Below are positions 54,836 through 64,000 of a stretch of DNA of 64,000 bases, one piece after another (positions within the stretch are counted from its first letter, which is position 1; every line of letters starts with the position of its first letter). Position numbers and translations under genes: made by a program. The notes below the pieces were generated by a model. That model searched no databases. It worked only from the letters and a program-made list of their open reading frames with translations, and had not been told where the DNA came from. Origin of the DNA: Cercophora sp. LCS_1 (taxonomy: Eukaryota > Ascomycota > Sordariomycetes > Sordariales > Lasiosphaeriaceae); assembly GCA_036250225.1 (NCBI GenBank), contig JAPZLL010000033.1, positions 124,001-188,000 of the forward strand. Direction: 5' to 3'.

Positions 54836-56630
54836 TTAGAAACATTTCCGATGCACCATTGACGGTCCCGACTCGTCATACTCCTGTTTTGATATCCACA
54901 TCTGCTGAAACGTCGACAACGAAGCCAGAATGGAGCCGCCGATCCAAGTCGAATACTTTCTCTCCGGCGGCGCAATGATCTTGACCTTTGCGCTCGAGGG
55001 CGCCAGGGCTTCCATTTCCTTCTTCATCCTGTCCGCGATGCCGGGGAACATGGTGTTACCGCCAGACAGGACAATGTTACCATACAACTCCATCCTGTCG
55101 TCTACATCGCATCGCATGATGCTGTTGAAGGCCAGGATGTGCAGGCCACCATCTTCGAGGCCGAGAAAATATGGCCGAAACATGGCTTCGGGGCCCCTAA
55201 AGCGCTCGTTACCGATTGTTATGACCTGCCCGTCGGGCAGCTCGTAGGACTTTTCGAGCGGGTTGCCGCCGGACTTTCGTTCGATGGGATCTTCGTATTG
55301 TATGATTGGTTGGGCTGTGGGGAAGTACTCGTCAGTGTCCAGAACGTAGGTAGATGTGGCTTCTCATACCTGGTGTGTACAGATCGACATAATCTGCGCG
55401 ATTATGAACCGCTGAGATGTTGGAATCGGTGGTGTTGATGGAAGCTAGGCCGGCACGGCGACTCTTCAGAGAGCGGAAGAGGCGTTTTAGACCAGTCGAT
55501 GAAGCAGTTGAGCTTGTCGAGACGCTGTCATTTGTGAAGGCATTTCTCGCCGACGAGGTCGAACTTGCTGATACACTGCTGTCTGTGAAGAAACTACTCC
55601 TGGAAGGGCTAATAGAGCTGCTAGTGTCGTCCATGATGGTATCTGCAACGGAAAGAAGACGAGGATCTGGTGGTGGCGATGGTCGACGTTGGCCCGAAGC
55701 AACGAAGAGCTCTTCTTCGAAATCAAGGGCGACGTAACATAGCTTCTCCTTGATATCCCTCACAATCTCGCGCTCGGCCGTAGTGGTGAATGGGTATCCT
55801 CTCTCGGCTAGGATCTTCTGCAGGTAGTCGGTTATATCCCGCCCGGCGGTATTGAGGCTGGATATAGCACGTGGGATCGGAAAGCCTTCGACTATGGGCA
55901 CTGAGTAAGTGACACCGTCCCCAGACGATAGGGCGAGGCCGGTGGTCCTCCCGCTAGCGTACAGTCCGAGAAGACAATCCATCGACACATAGAAGGCCGG
56001 AGCGTTGAAGGTCTCGAACGTGATTTGCGTCATCCTTTCCCTATCTATTCGTGAGCACAGGACCTGAGTATCAAACATCGATACTACTCACCTGTTCGAC
56101 TTGGGAGTGATGGGCCCGTCGGACATGAGAACTGGATGCTCTTCAGGAGCAACACGCAGTTCGTGATAGAAGGTATGATGCCATATCTTCTCCATGTCAT
56201 CCCAGTTGCACACCACTCCATGTTCGATTGGGTACCGGAGAGTCAGGATCCCTCTTTTGGACTGGGCCTCATCACCGACATAGGAGTCTTTTTGTCCCAT
56301 GCCAATCATAATACTAAGGACAGATTAGCTCCTCTAGAGTATCAGGAGGATTAGCGTCTTCCACAAACCCATGGTGCCTTGGCCTGCCAACGATGGATGC
56401 TAAAATTGGCTTGTGAGAAATTGTCGAAGGAAGTCATAGGTAATAGGGTTAAAGACTGAGCGTACGGAAAACACTGCGCGGGGCGTCATCTCCAGCAAAT
56501 CCTGTCGCCATCATGCCAGACCTGAAAGATGGTTTCCGTCAGCATTTTGAAACTTTTCAACTGGTAATTAGTTCCGTGGCACTGCTTCTCACCCATTATC
56601 AATCACGAGTCCTGCGACTTCGTCCTCCAT
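54836..56630 (-). CDS. Divergent actin with active-site losses and serine-rich insertion
   Basis: Six exons, 56630-56593, 56521-56466, 56399-56369, 56313-56092, 56040-55370 and 55314-54836, join in phase to 498 residues (ordinary actin: about 375). The frame matches actin from MEDEVAGLVIDNGSG to the final HRKCF, including DSYVGDEAQSKRG, RYPIEHG, ASGRTTG, ERKYSTWIGG and SLSTFQQMWISKQEY. Differences are concentrated at the nucleotide site: Lys18 is replaced by Ala (GSGMMATGF), Gln137 by Asp (YVSMDCLL), Asp154 by Ser (ALSSGDG) and His161 by Tyr (GVTYSVP). Between VALDFEEEL and LEKSYELPDG, where actin has a short loop, there are about 120 extra residues, rich in Ser/Thr with a basic patch LKRLFRSLKSRR. 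It is a paralogue, unlikely to hydrolyse ATP normally. It may cap, copolymerise or scaffold; no function is known. Confidence 0.88.
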
Positions 56631-57112
56631 TATGATCACTTGTTGATCTGAGTTTGTTTAGCCGCCTCGGGATGCTATTGGATGGTGAACTTGAACGGTG
56701 AAGAGTTGAGGAACCTGGAAGGAAAGGAAAGGGGCGGCTAGGGGGTCGAATCCCTTCCTGCAGGTCTCCACCCCCCTCTTAAACGTGGGTGCGCTTTCCG
56801 ATCTTCCTAAAGCTGTCGCATGTTCAGCCGCAATCACAGAAACTGGACCAATCACAACATAGTATCCCTCCCTCCCCCCCTCCCTCCCCCCCTCCCTCCC
56901 TACCTCGGCCCCACTTTGTCCTCCAAAACGGACAAGCCCTCCACCAAAATGCGAGACGCCATCTCCAACCTGATCACGGCCGGAAGTTCCGTGCAGCCAG
57001 GTGATTTTCAGGTGGCCTTGGCCTCTGGACTCCTTTCTCATGTCGATTGAGAGTGCTTGCTTTTGTTATTCGACATTTTTCTCAACAGCTCAAAACACAT
57101 TCAACCGCACCC
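56631..57112. other. Divergent promoter region with C-rich low-complexity tract
   Basis: Between the minus-strand actin paralogue and plus-strand HET gene. A CCCTCC-type tract lies at about 56866-56902. The chance open frames around it read as polyproline or polyglycine. Confidence 0.45.
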
Positions 57113-59179
57113 ATGAAGATGGGCGATTGCACGCCATGGCCTGCACTCTTGAAGCCTTCTCGGTACCACTATCGCCCACTGAAAAACAACCACATCCGGG
57201 TCTTGCGCCTCCCTCCATCCAATGTCGCACCCGACGCCACATTGGAGTGCGAGATAATCCACGTACCGCTCAGTAACGCAGCACCCTATGAGGCCTTATC
57301 CTATGTCTGGGGGTCCGATGCGTTGACAAGAACCATCCATGTCAAGGCCCCGGGATGGCATCTCCGAAAAGAGACCATTCCTATTACCGAGAGTCTCTGG
57401 GCTGCCTTGACCCATCTACAAAAGCCATATGCGAGCCGAGATTTGTGGGTCGATCAACTTTGCATCAACCAAAATGACCAAGCCGAAAAGAGCATCCAGG
57501 TTGACCGCATGGGAGAAATATACAGCAGGTCCACAACTACGATCATTTGGCTCGGCCCCCAAAACCAGAAGGACGCAATCTTGTTGAACGAGCTATACAT
57601 GAAGCTTTCCAAGGCATCATCCACTGACCGAGACGAACGTGGCGTCCTGTCTATGGATCAAAAGACCCTGGCAGCCATGATTGGGACTTCCAAGCACCAG
57701 GAACGCGAGGATCGAATGATCTACACCTACAGGCGACTGTTGGAACGATTCCTCGCCTTACCGTGGTTTAGCCGCGTATGGGTATATCAGGAAGCAGTCC
57801 TGGCCAAGAGGGTCATTGTAGTTTGGGGCAAGATCATCCTGCCCTTTGACTTTATCACAGGCCTGATCTTTTCCATCTACGGTCTAGCCAAGGGTTCCCC
57901 AGATGACCAAAAGTGGCACAAACGGATCAAAGACACCAAGGGGTTCGCACCACTCCGGGCCATTTACTACGACCGAGCAGCTCATGGCGAGGGAAAACTG
58001 AATTTCCTCCACGTTCTCTGGCACGCGCGCAAACACCTCAGCGCCAAAGACAACCGCGATTACATCTACGCCTTCCGAGGGGTAAACAAGCACATTGACA
58101 ACAAAAACGCCAAACCTGACACGCGCATCCAGGACCAGATGACTCCGGACTACAAAGCATCCACGACCGCCGACGTCTACACAAACCTTGCCCTCACTTG
58201 CATTCGAACCACCCATACACTTGACATCCTCCACTACATTGCTCCTACTAGCCCCAAAGGGGAGGCCCGGAGCGGTGAATCCCGGGCGACGGCTATACCT
58301 AGTGCGAGCCAGCGAGATCCGACGATTGGCATCTGTCTTCCTCACCGAAAGCAGAAACCAAAAAGGGAACCCCCTATAAGGCACGAAAACCAAGACACAT
58401 CATCCCTCCCATCCTGGGTCCCCGACTGGTCCAACCGGAACTTTACATGCGGAGGGCCCATCTTTGATCCTCAACTCCCCTGGCCAAGTAGCGCCTGCTC
58501 CTGGAAGCCCTGGACTCCGCGGCCCTCGCCGAGTCTCAACGTACTCCCTGTCAGCGGCTACATCGTCGGCCGCGTCCAGTCCATCCTCCGTCACCGCTTC
58601 AAGCACACGTACTTCTCGTCGAGCCTCAAGAACGCTCTCGGCCTCGACAATCTCGTCACACTGCTCAAGAAGAAAGTGAGCAATCTGCCTCAAGCCCCTG
58701 AATGGTCTAGCACAGAAGATAAGATACGAGAGACCGCACTCCGCACAACACTTGCCAACGGGGCGTTCACTCTGACCCACGATATTGAGTATCCGATCCG
58801 AGACCTCTTGAAAGCGTATGGCGACGAAGATGGAACTTCCAGGAGCCGAGGGGAGGGGGAAGAGCCTGTGCCCATTTCGGAGGGCCAGCAGGGAGTCCTA
58901 AAGCTCCGCCATCATCTCCGGCAGTCGGGCGAGATGGCCACGGGCAAACGTGTGTTCCTAACGGAGGGGTTGGATATCGGGCTTGGATATGCCACTGTTA
59001 AGAAAGGGGACTTGGTTTGTTTGTTGATGGGATGCAAGGCGCCATGTCTGCTCAGAAAGAGTGAAGGGCTGTCAGAGGGGAGGTATATCCTTGTAGGGCT
59101 TTGTTATTTGCATGGGTGGATGGATGGGGGGAGGTGGGAAGAGCGGGGCGGAAGGGAAGAGGCGTTGTGGTTAGTTTGA
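57113..59179 (+). CDS. HET-domain protein
   Basis: 688 residues from the ATG at 57113; an open stretch upstream has no family sequence. The HET domain starts early: YEALSYVWGSD near 61, LWVDQLCINQND near 112, MGEIYSRSTTTIIWLGPQ, and PWFSRVWVYQEAVLAKR. AKDNRDYIYAFRGV and LPSWVPDW follow. The closing block is present as ILVGLCYLHGWMDG, so the protein is complete. No effector or repeat domain is attached. It lies next to the F-box/ankyrin gene on the other strand. Confidence 0.9.
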   Translation: MKMGDCTPWPALLKPSRYHYRPLKNNHIRVLRLPPSNVAPDATLECEIIHVPLSNAAPYEALSYVWGSDALTRTIHVKAPGWHLRKETIPITESLWAALTHLQKPYASRDLWVDQLCINQNDQAEKSIQVDRMGEIYSRSTTTIIWLGPQNQKDAILLNELYMKLSKASSTDRDERGVLSMDQKTLAAMIGTSKHQEREDRMIYTYRRLLERFLALPWFSRVWVYQEAVLAKRVIVVWGKIILPFDFITGLIFSIYGLAKGSPDDQKWHKRIKDTKGFAPLRAIYYDRAAHGEGKLNFLHVLWHARKHLSAKDNRDYIYAFRGVNKHIDNKNAKPDTRIQDQMTPDYKASTTADVYTNLALTCIRTTHTLDILHYIAPTSPKGEARSGESRATAIPSASQRDPTIGICLPHRKQKPKREPPIRHENQDTSSLPSWVPDWSNRNFTCGGPIFDPQLPWPSSACSWKPWTPRPSPSLNVLPVSGYIVGRVQSILRHRFKHTYFSSSLKNALGLDNLVTLLKKKVSNLPQAPEWSSTEDKIRETALRTTLANGAFTLTHDIEYPIRDLLKAYGDEDGTSRSRGEGEEPVPISEGQQGVLKLRHHLRQSGEMATGKRVFLTEGLDIGLGYATVKKGDLVCLLMGCKAPCLLRKSEGLSEGRYILVGLCYLHGWMDGGRWEERGGREEALWLV

Positions 59180-59320
59180 GGAGGGGTTTCTTCTGGTGAG
59201 AAGACCTCATAGGGCAAGGGGTGTCGGAGATCACGGCTGCGTCTACGGTGCTCCTCTGCAGACAATGGAACCACAAAAGATTAAACATTAAGCTATAGAT
59301 AAGCCATTGCCGACTAGTCT

Positions 59321-62300
59321 TCAGCGATGGGCGACAACGTGTGAGACTGTTAACGTTAGCGTGGGGCTATGGCAGATGTTTCATGACGTCGACTTACCCT
59401 GGCTCCCTTCCTCCGCCTGGTTGGCTTTGCGACACCCATCGTGGGCGCTGCACGGTATCACGGGCGGCGGTCTGGCAGGGCCTGCAAAGTTGTACGCAAC
59501 ATGGCGAAGCTCATCAGCTTGTGGCCATTCCCCCCAAGAGGTATTGGCAGCGGATTCTTCGAAAAAGTCGTCAATGGCTTCGGCCGCGTGAGAGCGAGGA
59601 CGGCGGTTCGGATGTGCACCGGCTTGGATGGCGTGTAGAATCCCGGCTAGCGTGCCGGATCGATGCGCTTGAGCCTCCTTTCTCTCTGCCTTGGTAGGCG
59701 GAGTCCCGAACTGCTCCCGCAAGCGACCCTTGTCTCTTGCCAGGGGGATTTTGGCATTGGGGTCGAACTCGAGTCCAGCTTTTAGCAGGATGCCCGCAAC
59801 TGAGAACTCGTACAACGCAATGGCAAGGGAGACGTAGGGGTAGCACGGCGAGGGCAGCCGAGAACGTTTCAACAAGGATTCAATCACATTGGATTTGCGT
59901 TCGTGGATGGCCTGTAAAGGAGATCAGCATGCTTCCCACCATCTGCGCGGCATCGTATCAAGATTCTTACGATTTGGAAGGGGCTCTGGGAACAGGGATA
60001 AGGCACAAGCCAATCGTCGGTCTCGGCAATCGTCTCGACGACACAACGGGCCAGTTTCTCGCCGGGTGCTGCAAGTGCTAACCGCCTTTCCAGGCCGACC
60101 TTTCGGGGAAGTAAAGGCGTGGAGCACATATGCGGGTCCGCTCCTTTCTCAAGTAGCAAATCGACAAGGTCTTCATCCGCCGTGCCCAGGATGGAGGCTC
60201 CCAGGGGTGTTCTCCAGTACCTGTCCAGGAGGTTGACGTCGACGGACGTCGTGTCCAAAAGCGATCGAACAGCGCTTAGTTGACCAGCAGCACAGAGCAG
60301 GTGAAAGATGGTTCCACGGCTTCTGATTTCGGCAATGGGCCTTGTCCATTCTTCCACGGGGATAAGGTTGCGTGGAGTCCAATACTCGACGAATTCGGAG
60401 CGCCTGGTGGATCTCCGCTGCTTGTTTGAGGAACAGGAAGAGAGCAAGGCCAAGAGAAAACAAGACCGCCTCGTAACGCAGCCGGTCTTCGTTCTGATCG
60501 TTGAGGAGGCCCCGCCGAGCAAAAACAAAAGGTCGAGGGAAGCGGGCGCTTCGTCGTGGATGAAGGTGCCGATGAGCCCCCCAACGACGTCATCGTCGAA
60601 AAAGTATCCGACGCGCGCTCCGAACCGGCCAAGAGCGCTACATATCTCTTCGGCGTGTGGCGATTTGTGCTCTCGACCACACTCCAAGGCTCGTATCGCT
60701 ACGCCTTGCCACTTTGTTCGCGAGAGACTGGCAAACGTGGCATGGTCAAGAAGGAGCTTCAGTGTGCTGCATTGGGGTCCTTCAAAAAGGTCGCCCAAAA
60801 AGCCTATCGTGGCCCCATTCGCAACTAGTTCTAGGGTTAGCTGTCTGGGATCAAGAGATGAGTGTGGTCCAGATGACGCGGGGGACTTACGGAGAGCCCG
60901 AACTACGCCTTCTCTTGGACCGACCGACGAGGACTTGCACGCAAGACTCAACGCTGTTACTTCACGGTAACTAATCGTATTGACAGCGGCACCGGCTTCC
61001 AAGAGAATTTGGACGGTGTTGATTTGCAGGCTTTTAGCGGCCGCCATCAGAGGCGTCAGATTGTCCTGGTCAAAGTGGTTGATATCCCTGGCCCGAAGCT
61101 CGATCAATGCGAGCAATTCATCCGCGTGTCCACGCATGGCAGCAACGTGCAAGGGTCCCACATCTTCGAATATATCTGGTTCGCTTGTGTTTGTAATGAG
61201 CTGAGCGAGCTGTTGCACGCACTCCAACCGGTGTTGCCTGACTGATGTTGAATTGAAATGGGGCCAGCCGACACGGAATCTCGCGCCAAAGTTGTCGTCA
61301 AAATCCAGGATGTCGATAAGGCAGTCTGCTACCAGGGCCGGAATCTCTTCCGTCGTGCTCAGCTGACCGATGGGCTGGCTGTTTTGAATGTCAACGGACT
61401 GGAGAAGGCACAAAATGGAAAGTTTCTGAACAGACCTGTATTGTAGAAATGCAAGAACCCCACCATAATTCCCGATTTGACTCGCGATACCCAACGCGCA
61501 TCTGACACAACAGAGACTTGGTTAATGCTCAATGTATGTGTGGTCTTGGATGGATTCAACACACCTCTCGTCATCATCTGGGCCACCATCCTCGCCTACG
61601 ACGAGACCCACGCCGTGTAGTTCTTCAATGAGCGCAGAAACCATCTCGACGTCCGGGCAGAGAGCGACGTAGTGCATAACGTTGTACCAATTGTTGTCCC
61701 GCCATCTAGGTTCGTTGACCGGCAAGAGTGATGATTCGTCGAACTCGGGAACTTCGGTTCCCTTGTACGGCTCACAGAATTCCCGTACCAGAGACAGTAG
61801 CCCGTTTTCGGCGGCACACTGGAGGGCCGAAACAGTGGTGGGGTCTTGTGGGCTACCGCCGTGTGCCTCACAAACGAGGAACGGCGCTCCCTTGTCGAGA
61901 AGTAGACGGGCTAGATTTTCCTGTTTACTGGCGGGACAGCGTCAGCGCCCCTGTGCTCGGAATTTTGGGGTACCAGACGTTGAGGACTTACTTGCAAATT
62001 GCGGTGTGAAGTGGGAACCACCCAATATGATACGTGGAAGCTGACCAGGCCAGGCTACTCTCTTGCACATGGCTCTCGTCAGAGGACCAGGAGAGATAGC
62101 CCGAGAGATCCATGCAGCGACAGAGACCAAAAGCTTCGGCCTCCAGATCGGCGCCGTTCTCAATGAGATAAGACACAATCCTCTCATGGCCGTTGGCGCA
62201 AGCCAAGTGCAGAAGTGACGCGGCCCTGGGCTCGAGATGTAGGGGCATCGAGGTTTGCGGAACCTGGTATTCGTCGCCGTTGGCATCATACCGCAAGTTA

Positions 62301-62557
62301 AGATTGTACGGTCCCTCGATTAAGGCTTCCTTCTCGTCCTCGTCCACAGTGCCCAATGCGGACACAAGGGTGGGCAAACATCCACGTTCCGCAGCCCATC
62401 GGGCGGCCTGCCCGGCCCATCTTTTGGCGAGGGAATGCGCCAAGACGGCGCGACAGAGTCGGTTGCACGAGCTCAGTCGGGAGACATTGAGCGCGTTCGG
62501 AAGGTACCCAGCAATATGGAGCAGAAGCTCTGGTGGGAGGGCTTCAAACTTGGCCAT
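59321..62557 (-). CDS. F-box and ankyrin-repeat protein
   Basis: Five exons, 62557-61992, 61927-61565, 61501-59971, 59911-59398 and 59346-59321, join in phase to 999 residues. The N-terminus FEALPPELLLHIAGYLPNA is an F-box. Ankyrin repeats follow, for example ASLLHLACANGHERIVSYLI, VGPLHVAAMRGHADELLALI, NLTPLMAAAKSLQINTVQIL and RTPLGASILGTADEDLVDLL. Introns are 64, 63, 59 and 50 bp with good signals; the last has gtaagt and gctaac, so the protein ends VSHVVAHR rather than reading through. Fungal F-box/ankyrin proteins are expected to link a substrate to the SCF ubiquitin ligase through the repeats. The substrate is unknown, and its position beside a HET gene may be incidental. Confidence 0.87.
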
Positions 62558-63742
62558 TTTGTCGGGGTGCAGAGTGAGCTGTTGTCCGACGCAAACCCGT
62601 TTGTCGGTGTCGCGCTAGCGCGTCTCGGAGTTGGGAGTGGGGGCCCGGCCCTCCGGGCTGTCAACGTCACCTGGTCGCACAAAAAGCTTGGAAAAGCAGC
62701 CCAACCGCTGTTCCAGAGACTCTAGGGAGTTCTTGTAAACGACATCCTGGAGACGTTTAGAGATTAAAAGAGGCGAGCAGACGTGTTGCGCAAAAGGGGA
62801 CAATTACTCTTTGTTGCGATGAACAAGCTCGACCAAGACTCCAAAGCTGCCGGGGCAGCCCCCTAATTCACTCTCACCGCCGCGTCGGATGGCTTTGCTG
62901 CACGTGATGACGTGACGCCATTAGGCCACCGAGGCAACGCAATTTGGGTTTTCCAAAAATGCAGTCGACACCTAAACTTTCCTTCGTCCGCGATACTCCT
63001 TCCTGTATCAACGGTTACAGGGCAGTTCAAAAATACAGGGTATGAATGGTGGTATAACGATACCGAGTCCGAAAATGATGGGGACGAAAGTGACGATGAA
63101 GACGTGGCGGACGAGGATATGGACGATGGCGATGTGGAGGATGAGTGCCAGGAGGGCGATAGCGTGGAAGATGCGGAGAACGTAGGAGATGTGGAGGAAA
63201 TCTCAGCCGGGGACTTCCGTCGCAGCCTGGAAAGTACTTGCACGGGATCCATCCCTACTGCAGGCTGGCATCGACATAAACACCGACCCTCCTCCCAATG
63301 GGATATGCGAAGAAGTTGGGCTCTTTTTCAGGAACGTCCGTCTTTCCGATGAGATTGTGTACCCCGCTCGCTCCCCAGGTGCCTACGCCACGGTCCCCTG
63401 GGAGACGAGGGGGATGGTCCGCGAACGCTTCGAATATCGAACTCGGGGCGAAGGCGTTTATCGCAAGTTCGACTCGGCCAAGCCGTTGTACAACATCCCT
63501 TGTACTGCACACGCTCGATGCCGTCAGGTTGACCAGGGGCTTACAGATGGAGAGGCTGAACAGGGTATCGGGCAAAACGTTGAGCACGGTGTCGACGTTG
63601 TAATGGATGTAGACCCGAGCACTGGATTCGTTCTGCCTCCACGTGGTGGATATGAGCCCGCCTGTTGAGGCCATGTGGCATTGGTTTAGTGTGCAGACTT
63701 TTCGATCACCCTCTGTGATATGCAAACACAAACAGGACAGCT
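62558..63742. other. Unresolved region with possible gene
   Basis: Long frames exist on both strands. On plus, 62912-63352 has a strongly acidic run around 63055-63205 (Asp/Glu-rich) and 63189-63668 continues in another frame; on minus, 63255-63746 and 62863-63252 are open. None has a domain I recognise, and no single strand gives a convincing spliced model. The first 300 bp probably hold the promoter of the F-box/ankyrin gene. Confidence 0.3.
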
Positions 63743-64000
63743 TCAACTAAGCTTAAACAACGTCTCGTATCCAGCCCGCTCTATGGTAGCAAGCTTGTAC
63801 TCGTGGAATAGCCACGGCAGTAGCTGGACCAAGACAGTCTCAATAGGAGGGAGGTATCGAGAGACAGGAGATTTTTGGCATCGATAAGCAACCAGAAAGG
63901 GCAAGAGCGAGGCCCCTCCAAGTACCTCCTTGCGCTTGGACGTCAAGGTGCTCGCCGCATGGAAGTCATGTGGGGCCCTGACAGATAGAACCTTCCTTTC
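63743..64000 (-). CDS. Possible 3' end of a gene running off the window
   Basis: The minus-strand frame is open from the window edge to a stop at 63743 (86 residues). It has mixed, protein-like composition (VLGGASLLPFLVAYRCQ, VQLLPWLFHEYKLATIERAG) but no recognised domain. There is no start codon at the edge of the frame, so it would be the last exon of a gene starting beyond 64000. Weak support. Confidence 0.35.
   Translation of the reverse strand, partial: ERKVLSVRAPHDFHAASTLTSKRKEVLGGASLLPFLVAYRCQKSPVSRYLPPIETVLVQLLPWLFHEYKLATIERAGYETLFKLS

Noticed and set aside
56522..56592. Apparent 1-bp deletion in the actin phosphate loop
   Set aside because: Re-reading the exon 1 end as phase 2 (aat gg) gives GSGMM with normal splice sites, so there is no frameshift.

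Overview
The window looks like nuclear DNA of a filamentous ascomycete (Pezizomycotina, most likely Sordariomycetes). The evidence is monocistronic genes on both strands, many introns of 46-75 bp with GT..AG ends and CTAAC-type branch sites, four HET-domain genes, and typical fungal families (fungal listerin, AFG1-like ATPase, secreted M28 aminopeptidase, GPI cupredoxin, small secreted cysteine proteins). The genus cannot be fixed from the sequence alone. Exons were joined by eye from splice signals and checked for reading phase; none was confirmed by RNA.

Layout. 0.4-11.2 kb is an accessory block. It holds a HET gene, an ABCC transporter without its 5' part, a type-B carboxylesterase without its 5' part joined head-to-head to the transporter, and a second HET gene. 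11.3-24.2 kb holds a PLD-family protein, an M28 aminopeptidase, a DUF1295-like membrane protein, AFG1, a GPI cupredoxin and a short kinesin. 24.7-28.9 kb has a small secreted protein followed by a broken partial copy of its own tail, then an FAD monooxygenase fused to a multipass membrane domain and split by an 884-bp intron. 30.4-35.4 kb is the ribosome quality-control ligase listerin. 37.4-43 kb has a repeat-rich, probably mitochondrial protein, a small conserved protein and a single-pass membrane protein. 44.8-53.1 kb has an intact secreted carboxylesterase, a third HET gene, a SET-domain protein, a multipass membrane protein and an F-box-like protein. 54-62.6 kb has a six-cysteine secreted protein, an aberrant actin, a fourth HET gene and an F-box/ankyrin protein. 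The last 1.4 kb is unclear and probably includes the 3' end of a gene that runs off the window.

The housekeeping genes (AFG1, listerin, M28 peptidase) sit among fast-evolving self/non-self and secreted-protein genes; no biosynthetic cluster is evident. The most unusual item is the actin paralogue at 54.8-56.6 kb. It keeps an almost complete actin frame but lacks the residues that drive ATP hydrolysis, and it carries a serine-rich insertion of about 120 residues. Also notable are the paired 5' truncation of two neighbouring genes at 7.46 kb, a cupredoxin gene whose expected intron has no AG acceptor, and two GC-AG introns in housekeeping genes.
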